Part shown: positions 18,109-26,903 of the stretch, one piece after another
How the letters are laid out: every line of letters starts with the position of its first letter
How positions within the stretch are numbered: position 1 is the first letter of the stretch
Assembly (NCBI GenBank): GCA_010672965.1
Contig: JAAHFN010000031.1
Coordinates: forward strand, 40,051 to 104,050
DNA: 64,000 nt
Origin: Oscillatoria sp. SIO1A7
GTDB lineage: Bacteria; Cyanobacteriota; Cyanobacteriia; Cyanobacteriales; Laspinemataceae
Reading direction: 5' to 3'
Made by a program: the position numbers and the translations under genes
Notes under the pieces: model-generated
What the model saw: the letters and a program-made list of their open reading frames with translations, nothing else
Databases searched by the model: none
Told to the model about the DNA's origin: nothing

Positions 18109-19194
18109 CTAAAAATGTCCGAGGCTTGCGATACGAGCGGCAATTTTTTCCACTGAGTCGCGAACGGCTAACTCGCTATAATAACCATCATCTATTACGG
18201 TGACAATATATTTTTTATCGGCAATATTCATTGCTAGAGTAGTGCCGAGTACATAAGAGGTTTGTCCTGTTTTTTCGCCGACCCACTTGGCTGGAGACTT
18301 TTCCAAAGCGGCAACGCCGAGCCCGCGATCGTCCTGATATTTTAGCAGAGAAACCAAGACATCATCACCGGGATGCTCGCGATTGTATATTTGCACCATC
18401 ATTTCAGTGAGTTCGTCGCTGCTAGATCTATTAGAGTCCCAGCCCAAATTCCAAGGTATAATCGCTTTGCCAGAAAATTTAGAACTAATCCGGGTGACGC
18501 GGTAGCCTCGTTCTTGCAAAACTTGATTAATATAATCCCAGCCCAAGTAGTCAATCAGTTGATTCGGGGCAATATTGCTACTTTTAATTAGCATTGCTGC
18601 CAATAATCTCCAGAGGGGATAGCTCCGTCCCACTTCTAAATCGGAGGCGTCCTCGGTGAAATTTTTGGGATTGAGATAAATCGGCGTTTCCAGACTAATA
18701 TTTTCGGTGGATACTTTGTGCATTAAGGCCACAGCAATGGGAATTTTCGCCAAACTGGCAATGCTGACGGGCAGTCGATCGCCGTTGAGGTGCCGGCAAT
18801 TTCGCTCCAAATCGCAAATGACGATCGCCGCTCGCTCCGACAAGCCGCTATCCTTGGCAATTTGCTTTAGAAATTTCGACTTAGACAATTCAATATTGTA
18901 GTCTTTTATCGTTTTTATCTTTCCTTTTTTGGCCGCTGGTTTTTCTCCCCCTAATAGATGATTTGGCTCCCTTGCCAATTGGGTTGTCAATTGGGTTGTA
19001 GTTGCTCGATGCTTGTGAAGTCCCAGAATGAGAATAACCAGCCCTATGGTTGCTACTGCACCTAGAAGGGAAATTATGCTATGGGGCCTCTGCAAAGGTA
19101 AAAGAGAGCGTAGATGCGACAATAGCAAGCGACTGCACAATAAACCGCACTCAGACTGACTTTTAGCCATTCCCCGATCGTCAAATGCTTTCAT
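18109..19194 (-). CDS. Class A beta-lactamase-like serine hydrolase, membrane anchored
   Basis: 361 residues; a second ATG at 19170 is possible. A basic N-terminus leads to one membrane segment (about 40-60, ISLLGAVATIGLVILILGL). The catalytic domain has the SxxK motif SLAK (147-150), SSN (205-207, as the SDN motif) and KTG (in GEKTGQTS). This order is that of class A beta-lactamases and related penicillin-binding-fold proteins. In cyanobacteria such proteins are mostly of unknown substrate; the Glu166 equivalent needed for beta-lactamase activity is not obvious to me. It is divergent from the holin-like gene. Confidence 0.8.
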   Translation of the reverse strand: MKAFDDRGMAKSQSECGLLCSRLLLSHLRSLLPLQRPHSIISLLGAVATIGLVILILGLHKHRATTTQLTTQLAREPNHLLGGEKPAAKKGKIKTIKDYNIELSKSKFLKQIAKDSGLSERAAIVICDLERNCRHLNGDRLPVSIASLAKIPIAVALMHKVSTENISLETPIYLNPKNFTEDASDLEVGRSYPLWRLLAAMLIKSSNIAPNQLIDYLGWDYINQVLQERGYRVTRISSKFSGKAIIPWNLGWDSNRSSSDELTEMMVQIYNREHPGDDVLVSLLKYQDDRGLGVAALEKSPAKWVGEKTGQTSYVLGTTLAMNIADKKYIVTVIDDGYYSELAVRDSVEKIAARIASLGHF

Positions 19195-19508
19195 TTGGCT
19201 TGCTCCATACTTAACGGAGCTGCTAAGATACCCTTTTCAATAATTAATCTGCGATGCTTTAATTACATCTTAACAGATATTTTGATTGCTACCCGACCGG
19301 GGTTGCTTTTTCCTTGTCTATTCTACTTTTTAGGAGACGCCGCGATCGGTTGCAGTCTGGGTCTCCTGACAAATAAGGATTGGCAATGGGGAGCGATCGC
19401 CCGTGCCTCTCCTTCGGGAGAATTTTCCTCGGTACGGGTTTCTGGAAAATCGCCTTTGCCATCTGGGTCGCTACAATAAAATTGCAGGAAATTTAAAAAA
19501 AAGCCGTT
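19195..19508. other. Divergent intergenic region
   Basis: Separates the divergently transcribed hydrolase and holin-like genes and should hold both promoters, though no strong -35/-10 pair stands out. A 94-codon plus frame (19195-19479) has no recognisable feature. Confidence 0.5.
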
Positions 19509-19862
19509 ATGGTCAATTTTCTCTTAACCTGGGCAGTTGCCGCCGCATCCTTGGTGATTACGGCGAAACTGGTGCCCGGTCTAACGATTGACGGCGTTAC
19601 CGCCGCCGTCCTCGCCGCAGCAATAATGGGATTAGTAAACGCGATCGTGCGTCCGATTCTGGTCCTTTTGACCCTACCTCTCACCGTTCTCACTCTAGGC
19701 TTATTTCTCCTTGTCGTCAATGCCATTTCGATAGGGCTCGTCGCCTATTTCACCCCCGGTTTTACGGTCAGCGGTTTCTTCCCCGCCGTTATTGGTTCCA
19801 TTGTTCTCGCTATTGTTTCCAGCCTGCTTAGCAAACTTATCCCCAGCTCTGAAGAAGCTTAA
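19509..19862 (+). CDS. Phage holin family IV-like small membrane protein
   Basis: 117 residues with four hydrophobic segments (LLTWAVAAASLVITAKLVPG, GVTAAVLAAAIMGLVNAIV, LVLLTLPLTVLTLGLFLLVV, AVIGSIVLAIVSSLLSKLI). The pattern LVPGLTIDG...NAIVRPILVLLTLPLT...LGLFLLVVNA is typical of the 'phage holin family' (DUF360-like) membrane proteins that are widespread and not linked to phage. Role unknown. Confidence 0.85.
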   Translation: MVNFLLTWAVAAASLVITAKLVPGLTIDGVTAAVLAAAIMGLVNAIVRPILVLLTLPLTVLTLGLFLLVVNAISIGLVAYFTPGFTVSGFFPAVIGSIVLAIVSSLLSKLIPSSEEA

Positions 19863-19892
19863 GTTGTTTTTCTAGCTCCTAGTTATAATTGA

Positions 19893-19928
19893 AGGGCAGG
19901 GGGAGCGATCGATAGCTCCCCCTGTTAC
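19893..19928 (+). terminator. Rho-independent-type terminator
   Basis: CAGGGGGAGC and GCTCCCCCTG form a perfect 10-bp stem with loop GATCGATA, followed by TTACTTTT. It lies about 35 bases after the holin-like stop. Confidence 0.75.
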
Positions 19929-20134
19929 TTTTAGGGGGAGCATATCAATGTATGCTTTGTAACGAACAGTACGCCTCGTGAGTGCAAAAGTGAAATGCTC
20001 CCTCAAACACCAAATATGCGTACTATTATATAGGGCAAAATTGAGATGCTGCCCTTACAATAATTGTCCAATTCATTTAGAAGTCCTAGAGAAGCATATA
20101 TCTAAAAAATATAGGCAACGAGGGAAATAATCAA

Positions 20135-21271
20135 ATGTTTGAAACACTGTGGAATATAATTCAAGAAAATACCTCAATTTATAACCTACCCCTAGACAAA
20201 ATAATCATTGTTGTCGCCATCATCTTTATAGCTCTAGTCTCGCGGCACTTGTTTTTGTCCATTGTCATATCGCACCTAAAACGTCTGGCCCAGCACACCC
20301 AAGCCGACCTGGACTACGAGTTAATCGAAGTTCTCAAGCAGCCATTAAGCTTTCTGATTTTAATCGGCAGCTTGTGGGCGATAGAGCTAGTTGTCGGCGA
20401 GAATTTATCCCCTCAATTGCAAAAAACACTTCTGGATTCTATAAACCTGGCGTTCATTTTTACCCTTTGTTTGATTTTGTTCCGTTCCGCCGGACTCTTG
20501 GGGGAAATATTAAAAAATCTAGCCTTGCACACGGAAACTGAGATTGACGACATCATAGCGCCTTATATGCCGCTATTTTTTAGGACGCTGGCCGCCGTTA
20601 TACTACTGCTCAAGACCGGCGAGGTATTACTCGGAGCCTCGGCAACTGCACTCATAGGTCTGATTGGAGGAGCCGGGATTACATTAGGCTTGTTATTTAA
20701 AGATATTATTTCCGACTGGTTTGCGACTATAATTATTTACGCCGATAATTTATATCGTCCCGGTGACTTGTTGGTAGTGTCGGGAATCGATGGGATGGTT
20801 CGGGTGTTGGCTATAGGCATCAGGAGTACAAAGGTTCGTCCTGTTGACAGAGACTCTATCTACAGTATGCCCAATTCCCTAATGATTACTGGCAGAGTCG
20901 AAAATTGGTCGCCGGATCCGAAGGCACCCCTATCCATCATTCTCAACGCCAGCTTAAAAATTGACGGTATTTCCGCTAGAGAAGTCGCTCTAATTTGCTC
21001 GGGAATTCGAGAAATACCGAAATCCGTTGACTACTTGCACGATGACTGCGTGGTTTGGTTCGGCGGATTCGAGCGCAATGCTCGCGTGATTAAAATTAGA
21101 GTTTTCGTCAAGGAGCTAAGCGCCTATTTTCAAGGTTGGGACGAATTGAACCTGCATATATTGGCTTTGTTAGAGCAAGAGGGAATTAATTTGCTTTATG
21201 TGGATCTTAAGGCAAATATCGATTATCAAGAATGGCAAGAGCAAAAAAATAAAGTCAACACCCTACCCTAA
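20135..21271 (+). CDS. MscS-type mechanosensitive channel
   Basis: 378 residues. Several N-terminal membrane helices (about 24-45, 72-92, 105-130) precede the pore helix ALIGLIGGAGITLGLLFKDI with small residues spaced as in MscS TM3. It continues into IIIYADNLYRPGDLLVVSGIDG, the start of the beta domain. The C-terminal half is the cytoplasmic cage. It opens under membrane tension and protects against osmotic downshock. GAGGGA before the ATG is a usable ribosome site. Converges with the gene at 21382. Confidence 0.88.
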   Translation: MFETLWNIIQENTSIYNLPLDKIIIVVAIIFIALVSRHLFLSIVISHLKRLAQHTQADLDYELIEVLKQPLSFLILIGSLWAIELVVGENLSPQLQKTLLDSINLAFIFTLCLILFRSAGLLGEILKNLALHTETEIDDIIAPYMPLFFRTLAAVILLLKTGEVLLGASATALIGLIGGAGITLGLLFKDIISDWFATIIIYADNLYRPGDLLVVSGIDGMVRVLAIGIRSTKVRPVDRDSIYSMPNSLMITGRVENWSPDPKAPLSIILNASLKIDGISAREVALICSGIREIPKSVDYLHDDCVVWFGGFERNARVIKIRVFVKELSAYFQGWDELNLHILALLEQEGINLLYVDLKANIDYQEWQEQKNKVNTLP

Positions 21272-21302
21272 CCCTCCCAAGCAACTCCCAACCAACCCCT
21301 AA

Positions 21303-21368
21303 TATAACCCCTCCCAGGAACTCCCAGGAGGAGGATTGAATCGAGTTCCCCTCCCAGGAGGGGTTATA
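21303..21368. terminator. Bidirectional terminator hairpin
   Basis: Arms TATAACCCCTCC (21303-21314) and GGAGGGGTTATA (21357-21368), with repeated CTCCCAGGA inside. Lies between the two convergent genes. Confidence 0.6.
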
Positions 21369-21381
21369 AACCAATAGTATT

Positions 21382-23544
21382 TTAAACAAAAGAAAAAAGA
21401 GTCACAATTAGCAAAAGCGTTAAAACAACAGGCCAATAAAAAAGCTTAAGCAAAATATTATTACGATAACGTATCAAAGGGGCTTGGACTCCAGATGCCA
21501 ATATAATAGCATTCACCGTTACCCACAAAATAATAATATATAAGATGAAGTAGAAGAACTCAATATAGATTATGCCGCCAGCGGCAATGCTGCTTCTAAG
21601 GCTAATCTGGTCTAGAATCACAATAAAAATAAAAGCTCCCGAAGTTGACACAATCTCCAAGGCAGTAAAATGTAGCGCTTCCTTTTCTCGTTTGTGACTG
21701 ATAATGATTTGCAAGCAGAACAACAGGCAGGCCAGGACAAGGCTAGGCATCACGTTAGAAATAAAAACGGTGATAAATTTTCGCTTAGCTATAATAGTAA
21801 AATATAGTTCTGGAACGTTATTAGTTCCCCAAGGACTGTTGATTCCGAAGGAGGTATTATAGCTATTAATTTTGTACTGAAAAAAACTACTTTCTACATC
21901 CCAACCGGGCAAAACAAAATCTTTTTCTACCCCGGGGAGAGATGTGGGATTCATTAATTCGTAAGACTTCAAGTCTGGAACCAATAACATATTTTTATTC
22001 AAATCCTGATGCCACAAGCGGAGCCGGATATCCTTAGCATCAAAGGGATAGCGGGTATAATCAAAATTTTGACGGAGTTCGGCCTCAAAGTACCAACCAA
22101 TGGTCTCGACATTACCTTCCTTATAGCGATAAGTCTCGGCCATCTCAAAATCATTGGATGTCACGGATTCCGGCAAAATTACCCCTCGCGATACGTCATC
22201 ATGGATGCCGTCGGTGTATTTCTGCCAAATATAGCCCGTCATAAATACGTTATTGGCATCTAAGAATTGAACTGACTGAACGAACACCCCCGTAGGGAGA
22301 TAAATAATAGTATCCCGCTTTGATTCTTTGCCAACCCGAGCGCCGGATTCTAGAAAACTTCTCAACCCGCTTTCGGAGAGAACTATCACATCCTTAGTAA
22401 TTTTATCGGGACGCTCGCTCAAAGAGAGATACCAGTTAAAGCCAATGCCAGCGCTCAAGCATATAGATGTAGTAGTCGAGACTGCCCAGAGGCTCCAGGT
22501 TCTGCCAAGATAGGCACGGAAAACGATAACAGAAAGAAAAAATAAAAATGCGATGAGCGCTAGGCTAATCGCTATTAGTTTTCGCTTCAAGCTTTCGGTA
22601 CTAGAGAAGATTTCGTCTTTAATATATACTACTCCCAGAGCCCAGCCCGTCGAGGCAATTGGTTCAAAGAAAAGCCAGGTCTCTTGTCCGGTAACGGCAC
22701 TGATGTCGTCCATGACCACGCTCTGGCCATTGAGAGCTTTCTCGCTCGTCTCCCGAATCAGCGGGTTTTTGAGTATTTTGGCGCGATCGAAGATGCTAAC
22801 TTTATCGTCAACAAACTGGTCTAGGGGATGATATATAAAAACACCTTTCTTTGAAAGAAGAAAACCATAACCCGTTTTGCCAATACTTAGCGATTTAATT
22901 AAATTTCTGATGAATTCAAAAGAATAGCTGCCATAAACAACCCCCGCTGCTTCTTTTTTATTTTCCTCTTTATTTTTATTATAAAAAGGAGCTGAATATC
23001 CGGCTATTAAAGTTTTGCTAAATTCGCCAATAAAGGGTTCGAGCCACAAAGAACCTTCTGCCAAGGGGCGGTTATACCACTTGCGTTTTGGCTCGGTGTA
23101 GTCATAGTAATCTTGCACTTGAATTAGCTCTAGGTAGCCCCGATCCCTAGCGTACAAAGGCGCATACCAACTGAAAATCTGCGTTCCTTCCCCGTCAAAG
23201 GTCGGACGCTCGACTCCAGGTGTGTAAGCAGCCCCCAGGGTGAAAAAGCTGGTATTTTGCTCTATTGTATTTTTTAGGCGTTCCAAGAGTTGGTCGTCCT
23301 TTAAGTTGCCAGAAGTTAGCTCCTTGGCAATCCCGTCAACTCGATCGCTGAGTTTGCGCAGTTCCGCATCAATTTCTTCGGCAGCACTGACGGCTTGTTG
23401 CTGAGCCTCTTTTTTAGCGGCTTGCACTGTTTTGTTCTTTTCGTATAAATAAGAGAACCAAAAAGCAAGTACCAGTAAAAAACTGGTAGCGCAAAGGCCG
23501 ATAGACGCTCTAAATGTTAATTTTTGCACTCTAGCTTGTTCCAT
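21382..23544 (-). CDS. Cache-domain protein fused to a pentameric ligand-gated channel-like module
   Basis: About 720 residues from the ATG at 23544 (a GTG at 23553 is possible). Helix 1 (about 15-37) is followed by a double Cache sensor domain (about 40-320): DYYDYTEPKRKWYNRPL, WLEPFIGE and a membrane-distal-like second lobe YGFLLSKKGVFIYHP. Two more helices follow (about 325-345 and 352-375). Then comes a beta-rich region of about 210 residues containing FDYTRYPFDAKDIRLRLWHQ, which resembles the loop region of Cys-loop receptors, and a final four-helix set (ISNVMPSLVLACLLFCLQII; STSGAFIFIVILDQISL; FFYFILYIIILWVTVNAII; FYWPVVLTLLLIVTLFSFV). This order matches the ligand domain plus M1-M4 of pentameric channels. 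No kinase, HAMP or methyl-accepting output is present. Confidence 0.7.
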   Translation of the reverse strand: MEQARVQKLTFRASIGLCATSFLLVLAFWFSYLYEKNKTVQAAKKEAQQQAVSAAEEIDAELRKLSDRVDGIAKELTSGNLKDDQLLERLKNTIEQNTSFFTLGAAYTPGVERPTFDGEGTQIFSWYAPLYARDRGYLELIQVQDYYDYTEPKRKWYNRPLAEGSLWLEPFIGEFSKTLIAGYSAPFYNKNKEENKKEAAGVVYGSYSFEFIRNLIKSLSIGKTGYGFLLSKKGVFIYHPLDQFVDDKVSIFDRAKILKNPLIRETSEKALNGQSVVMDDISAVTGQETWLFFEPIASTGWALGVVYIKDEIFSSTESLKRKLIAISLALIAFLFFLSVIVFRAYLGRTWSLWAVSTTTSICLSAGIGFNWYLSLSERPDKITKDVIVLSESGLRSFLESGARVGKESKRDTIIYLPTGVFVQSVQFLDANNVFMTGYIWQKYTDGIHDDVSRGVILPESVTSNDFEMAETYRYKEGNVETIGWYFEAELRQNFDYTRYPFDAKDIRLRLWHQDLNKNMLLVPDLKSYELMNPTSLPGVEKDFVLPGWDVESSFFQYKINSYNTSFGINSPWGTNNVPELYFTIIAKRKFITVFISNVMPSLVLACLLFCLQIIISHKREKEALHFTALEIVSTSGAFIFIVILDQISLRSSIAAGGIIYIEFFYFILYIIILWVTVNAIILASGVQAPLIRYRNNILLKLFYWPVVLTLLLIVTLFSFV

Positions 23545-23553
23545 CACTTGCAC

Positions 23554-24142
23554 CGGGGTTTTGAGTAAAAGGTTCTGAGCAGGACGGACTTACGCAAAAT
23601 ATCCATGTTTATTGGTTTTTAGGGGCAATTTCCCCGTGATTGCCCCTATCTATAGTGTCGTTCCGTAAGTCCTACTGAGTAAAATAGCGCTTCGCCTCTT
23701 TCGGCTGCTGCAAGTTGCAATTTTAATTGCAGATAGCAACCCGATAATGAGAATAGTATAGCAGGAATAGCGGCATTTATAGCAGTAAGCAGTAAGCGCT
23801 GCGCGACCGGGCTCTCCTGAGCGGAGTCGTAGGCGTAGGCGTTGGCGGAGCCTGCTTTTCGGAGGGCATAGCCTGCGCGAAGCACATAGGGCGCATAGAC
23901 TGCCCAAGGAGGGCATAGGGCGTGGCTCTTTTGTAAACAGGTTGAGCTTTAGAGGACAAAACCCTTACTGTTACTGATTTACGGACCAGCAGGTCGCGCA
24001 AATTGTATCAATCTGATACAAAAAAAGCCTAACGCCCTTCCTTGTCTAGCTCCGATCGCTTTTTGGCCGCAATTTTACAAATAAAGTCCGGTAGAGCCGG
24101 TATTTGTGGTACGCTTAAATCCGTCAGCTAAAGGAGTAAGCA
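23554..24142. other. Repeat-rich spacer upstream of cynS
   Basis: Holds a miniature element (23580-23674) and GGCGTAGGCGTTGGCGGAGCC/GGAGGGCATAG-type palindromic repeats (about 23820-23930). The 74-88 codon frames here are repeat-derived. Confidence 0.65.
23580..23674. mobile_element. CAGGACTTACGCA miniature element, copy 2
   Basis: Ends CAGGACGGACTTACGC (left, with a 4-base GGAC duplication) and CCGTAAGTCCTA (right). Flanked by direct repeats CTGAG (23575-23579 and 23675-23679). Interior hairpin GGGGCAATT...GATTGCCCC. Confidence 0.8.
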
Positions 24143-24586
24143 ATGGCACTACCAGAAATCACCGAACAACTGTTGGCGGCCAAAAAGGCCAAAGGCATAA
24201 CCTTTGCCGATTTAGAAAAAGTCGTGGGACGCGATGAGGTCTGGATTGCGGCGGTTATCTATCGCCAGGCTAGCGCAGACGCCGAAGAGGCAAAAAAAAT
24301 TGCATCGGCTCTGGACTTGGGCGAGGTATATGCCGCAGCTTTGACCGAGTGCCCCTACAAGGGTTGTTTAGACCAGACCATTCCCACCGATCCGCTGATT
24401 TATCGGTTCTATGAAATCATGCAGGTGTATGGAATGCCCGTGAAATCGGTAGTTCACGAAAAGTTTGGCGATGGCATTATGAGCGCGATTGACTTCCGGA
24501 TCGATGTCGAGAAGGAAGAAGATCCTAAGGGCGATCGGGTCAAAATCGTGATGAATGGCAAGTTCCTGCCCTATAAAAAGTGGTAA
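24143..24586 (+). CDS. cynS: Cyanate hydratase (cyanase)
   Basis: 147 residues, normal length. The catalytic triad of the family maps to Arg88, Glu91 and Ser114 ([11 protein letters not shown] and GIMSAIDF), with the same spacing as Arg96/Glu99/Ser122 of the E. coli enzyme. It converts cyanate and bicarbonate to ammonia and CO2 through carbamate. AAGGAG lies 7 bases before the ATG. No cyanate transporter genes are adjacent; the gene is monocistronic and ends near a strong hairpin. Confidence 0.96.
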   Translation: MALPEITEQLLAAKKAKGITFADLEKVVGRDEVWIAAVIYRQASADAEEAKKIASALDLGEVYAAALTECPYKGCLDQTIPTDPLIYRFYEIMQVYGMPVKSVVHEKFGDGIMSAIDFRIDVEKEEDPKGDRVKIVMNGKFLPYKKW

Positions 24587-24614
24587 GGCGGCTCTAGCAG
24601 GCTAAGCACAACTC

Positions 24615-24649
24615 AGCGGTCATTAGGAGCGCGGCTCCTAGTGACCGCT
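24615..24649. terminator. Strong hairpin between cynS and ptuB
   Basis: Arms AGCGGTCATTAGGAGC (24615-24630) and GCTCCTAGTGACCGCT (24634-24649) pair over 16 bp with one wobble; loop GCG. Sits between convergent stop codons. No long U-run. Confidence 0.6.
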
Positions 24650-24661
24650 TATCGAGACTGG

Positions 24662-25303
24662 CTAGGTGACAAAATATTGTCTGAGGATGTAGGCGATCGC
24701 ACTACCAAATTCTTGATACCGACCGCTAGCATCCGGTAGTTGGAATCCTTCAATTAGTTGTTCGATTTCCTCCTTGGTAAGTTCCTCGGTATCCTCCAAA
24801 ACAACCTCAATAGCCTTTTTGCGCATCCTTACCAAATTGCTAGCTCCGAGGCCGAGCTTTTCAATGGTTGTTGAAGCAGCAGCCTGCCGGTCTGGAACCT
24901 CTGTAGGTAAAATATGTCCGTCCTCATCGTATTTAAAAAATTCCGCACAGTTCTCCTGTAGCGGAGAAACTAGAAGCGCCTCATCGTACCAGTCATCTTT
25001 TTTATAACCGCAATGCTCCACCCCTCGCCGCTCTCTTGGGCAGGACGCCAGGAGATTGCCGTATTCTAATGCCAAGTCTCGATACTTGCTGCGAGGTTTG
25101 AGATGCTCGATATGACTGGTTTCCCTGGCAATTGGCATTTCGCAATAGCAACAGATGCAACCTTGATCCCGCAGCAAGGCATGATGCAAGTCTCTTTTCT
25201 CCTGGGCGCGAAGAATCTGCCAAGTCGGCTCCCAGCCTTCGGTTTCCTCGGCTTTCCAGGCTGCCAAGCTGGCTGGCTCTTCTCCTTTATTAATATGTCT
25301 CAT
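24662..25303 (-). CDS. ptuB: PtuB-like HNH endonuclease (Septu or retron-associated HNH type)
   Basis: 213 residues. Zinc/HNH features are CICCYCEMPI, then SHIEHLKPRSKY (HNH core), then LLASCPRER and EHCGYKKDD. This matches the putative HNH endonucleases partnered with PtuA ATPases in Septu defence systems and in some retrons. Its ATG overlaps the PtuA stop by 4 bases (ATGA), so the two are translated together. No reverse transcriptase gene is nearby, which favours a stand-alone Septu type. Expected role: nucleic-acid cleavage on phage infection. Confidence 0.82.
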   Translation of the reverse strand: MRHINKGEEPASLAAWKAEETEGWEPTWQILRAQEKRDLHHALLRDQGCICCYCEMPIARETSHIEHLKPRSKYRDLALEYGNLLASCPRERRGVEHCGYKKDDWYDEALLVSPLQENCAEFFKYDEDGHILPTEVPDRQAAASTTIEKLGLGASNLVRMRKKAIEVVLEDTEELTKEEIEQLIEGFQLPDASGRYQEFGSAIAYILRQYFVT

Positions 25304-26619
25304 TTACGCAAAATCTCCCGTCGCCGAATAGAAGTCCTTGCCTTGACAAGCTCTGGCTCGTCCTGTCCGATTTCCTCGGCAATTTCTTGGATCAGTTGCC
25401 GAGCGCTATCTAAATCTTTATCCCCGATCGCTCTAAATATTTCTCGCAGACTCTGCTTAATTTCCAGCGGGCGTTCTGGAATCTCCATCAGATCTTCTAA
25501 AATCTGGTTGCTGTCTCTGCCGAATGAATAAGCCGGACGCTCTGCCACTGTTCCTTCAGGAGTTGTCTTTAATATATAGATGCCTTCTGGTTTGATATGG
25601 CTAACTACTTGCGGCGAATGGGTAGTGACAATTAATTGGCAATTGGGAAAAGTTTTGGTCAGTGCGGGAATTATCTTGCGCTGCCAAGCCGGGTGCAGGT
25701 GCAGCTCGATTTCGTCGATTAGCAGCACGCCTTGTCCTTCGAGGGGGTTTTCCAAACTGGGGTTGGCGATCGCCAAACGCCTTGCCCAATCTCCCACCAT
25801 TGCCAGCAAGCATTTCTCCCCATCAGACAACTGGTTGATACTCAATTCTTCTCCTTGTTTGCTAATGGTCATGCGCAGGGGCTTCCGCCTGACCCGCAAT
25901 TTTTTAAAATCCTCTTCCCCCAGCAGAGAATAAATCGCTTGCCTGACCGCCTCTAGCTGCTTGTCTCGGTAATCTATATCGTCCCGCCGTTCCTCATTCT
26001 CTAAATCTTCCCGAACTCTAAACCACTGGAAAAAGCTTTTAAAGCTAACTGGTATTCCTGTTATAGCTTCATCATAAGCCTCTATAGGCGGAGACTCAGG
26101 TTCCTGCCTGGGAATTTCCAAAGGAATATCCATAACCGAGCGATTGACTGGATAGTAAGCGACCAAGGGAATATTAACCGCCTCGTCTTCTTTCCAGGAC
26201 TTGAAAATATTGTCAGCTACTGAGGTTAACTCGGGCAAATCGTCTGGGACGTTTTCGGCTTGCTCTCCTTGCCGCGCTGCTGCTGTAACCGACCACTTAA
26301 CTTGTTGCCCGTCGATTGAGAGTTCAATTTCATTGGTTGTCTTGTTACTTCCTTGTTTGATATCCTCGTTGCTAAAATCGTCCTCCTTCTTGACGTAAAT
26401 GGTAGTACCCCTAGTCCTTTGTATCCGTAGCCCTTGTCCATAAGCTTCAAATAGAATCCTTACTACAAAGTAGGATAGGAGAATGCGGATACAATCCAGG
26501 ATGCTGGTTTTGCCCGTGCCGTTGATGCCGATGAGGACAATTGGCCCATCGGTGTCGAATTCTAGGGTTAGGTCGGCGATCGCCCGGAATGCTCGCATTT
26601 TTAGCCGCTTGACTTTCAC
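25300..26619 (-). CDS. ptuA: PtuA-like AAA/SMC-type ATPase
   Basis: 439 residues with a GTG start (MKVKRLKMRAFRAI), preceded by GGAGAG. Walker A is GINGTGKTSIL, the signature-like segment is INQLSDGEKCLLAMVGD, Walker B is GVLLIDEIELHLHP, and the switch histidine lies in LIVTTHSPQV. This is the ABC-type ATPase organisation of OLD/RecF-like defence ATPases. Coupled to the HNH gene, it forms the Septu arrangement. In studied Septu systems PtuA and PtuB form a complex that PtuA controls through nucleotide binding (family knowledge). Confidence 0.82.
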   Translation of the reverse strand: MKVKRLKMRAFRAIADLTLEFDTDGPIVLIGINGTGKTSILDCIRILLSYFVVRILFEAYGQGLRIQRTRGTTIYVKKEDDFSNEDIKQGSNKTTNEIELSIDGQQVKWSVTAAARQGEQAENVPDDLPELTSVADNIFKSWKEDEAVNIPLVAYYPVNRSVMDIPLEIPRQEPESPPIEAYDEAITGIPVSFKSFFQWFRVREDLENEERRDDIDYRDKQLEAVRQAIYSLLGEEDFKKLRVRRKPLRMTISKQGEELSINQLSDGEKCLLAMVGDWARRLAIANPSLENPLEGQGVLLIDEIELHLHPAWQRKIIPALTKTFPNCQLIVTTHSPQVVSHIKPEGIYILKTTPEGTVAERPAYSFGRDSNQILEDLMEIPERPLEIKQSLREIFRAIGDKDLDSARQLIQEIAEEIGQDEPELVKARTSIRRREILRK

Positions 26620-26678
26620 ATTACGCTCTCCGCTCTACTACAATTGCTATTTTATTACTTTTTGATAGGCGATCGCGA

Positions 26679-26844
26679 ATGAAACCCGGTTTTTCCAACA
26701 AGCCGGGTTTCTGCCCCAAAGGCGATCGCGAATGAAACCCGGTTTTTCCAAAAAACCGGGTTTCTGGGTTTTCTGGGGGTTCTGGTCTATTGGGTCTGTT
26801 AGTCTTAGCAAAGAAACCCGGTTTTTCCAACAAACCGGGTTTCT
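26679..26844. repeat. GAAACCCGG...CCGGGTTTC hairpin repeats (three copies)
   Basis: Hairpins with arms AAACCCGG and CCGGGTTT around TTTTTCCAA-type loops at about 26679-26711, 26734-26764 and 26812-26844. Two are preceded by GCGATCGCGAAT. Another copy is at about 50525-50561. They lie upstream of both ptuA and DUF4112. Confidence 0.8.
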
Positions 26845-26903
26845 GGGTTTTCTGGCCTATAATATAGATAAGCTCGCCTAGCTTAATTAAAAACCAAACC
26901 ACG

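Noticed and set aside
24100..24120. Possible NtcA site (GTA...TAC) upstream of cynS
   Set aside because: The spacing is 7 bases instead of 8 and no matching -10 box lies 22 bases downstream, so it cannot be supported.
26620..26900. Possible retron ncRNA upstream of ptuA
   Set aside because: The hairpins belong to a dispersed GAAACCCGG repeat family also found near 50530, and no reverse transcriptase gene is present.
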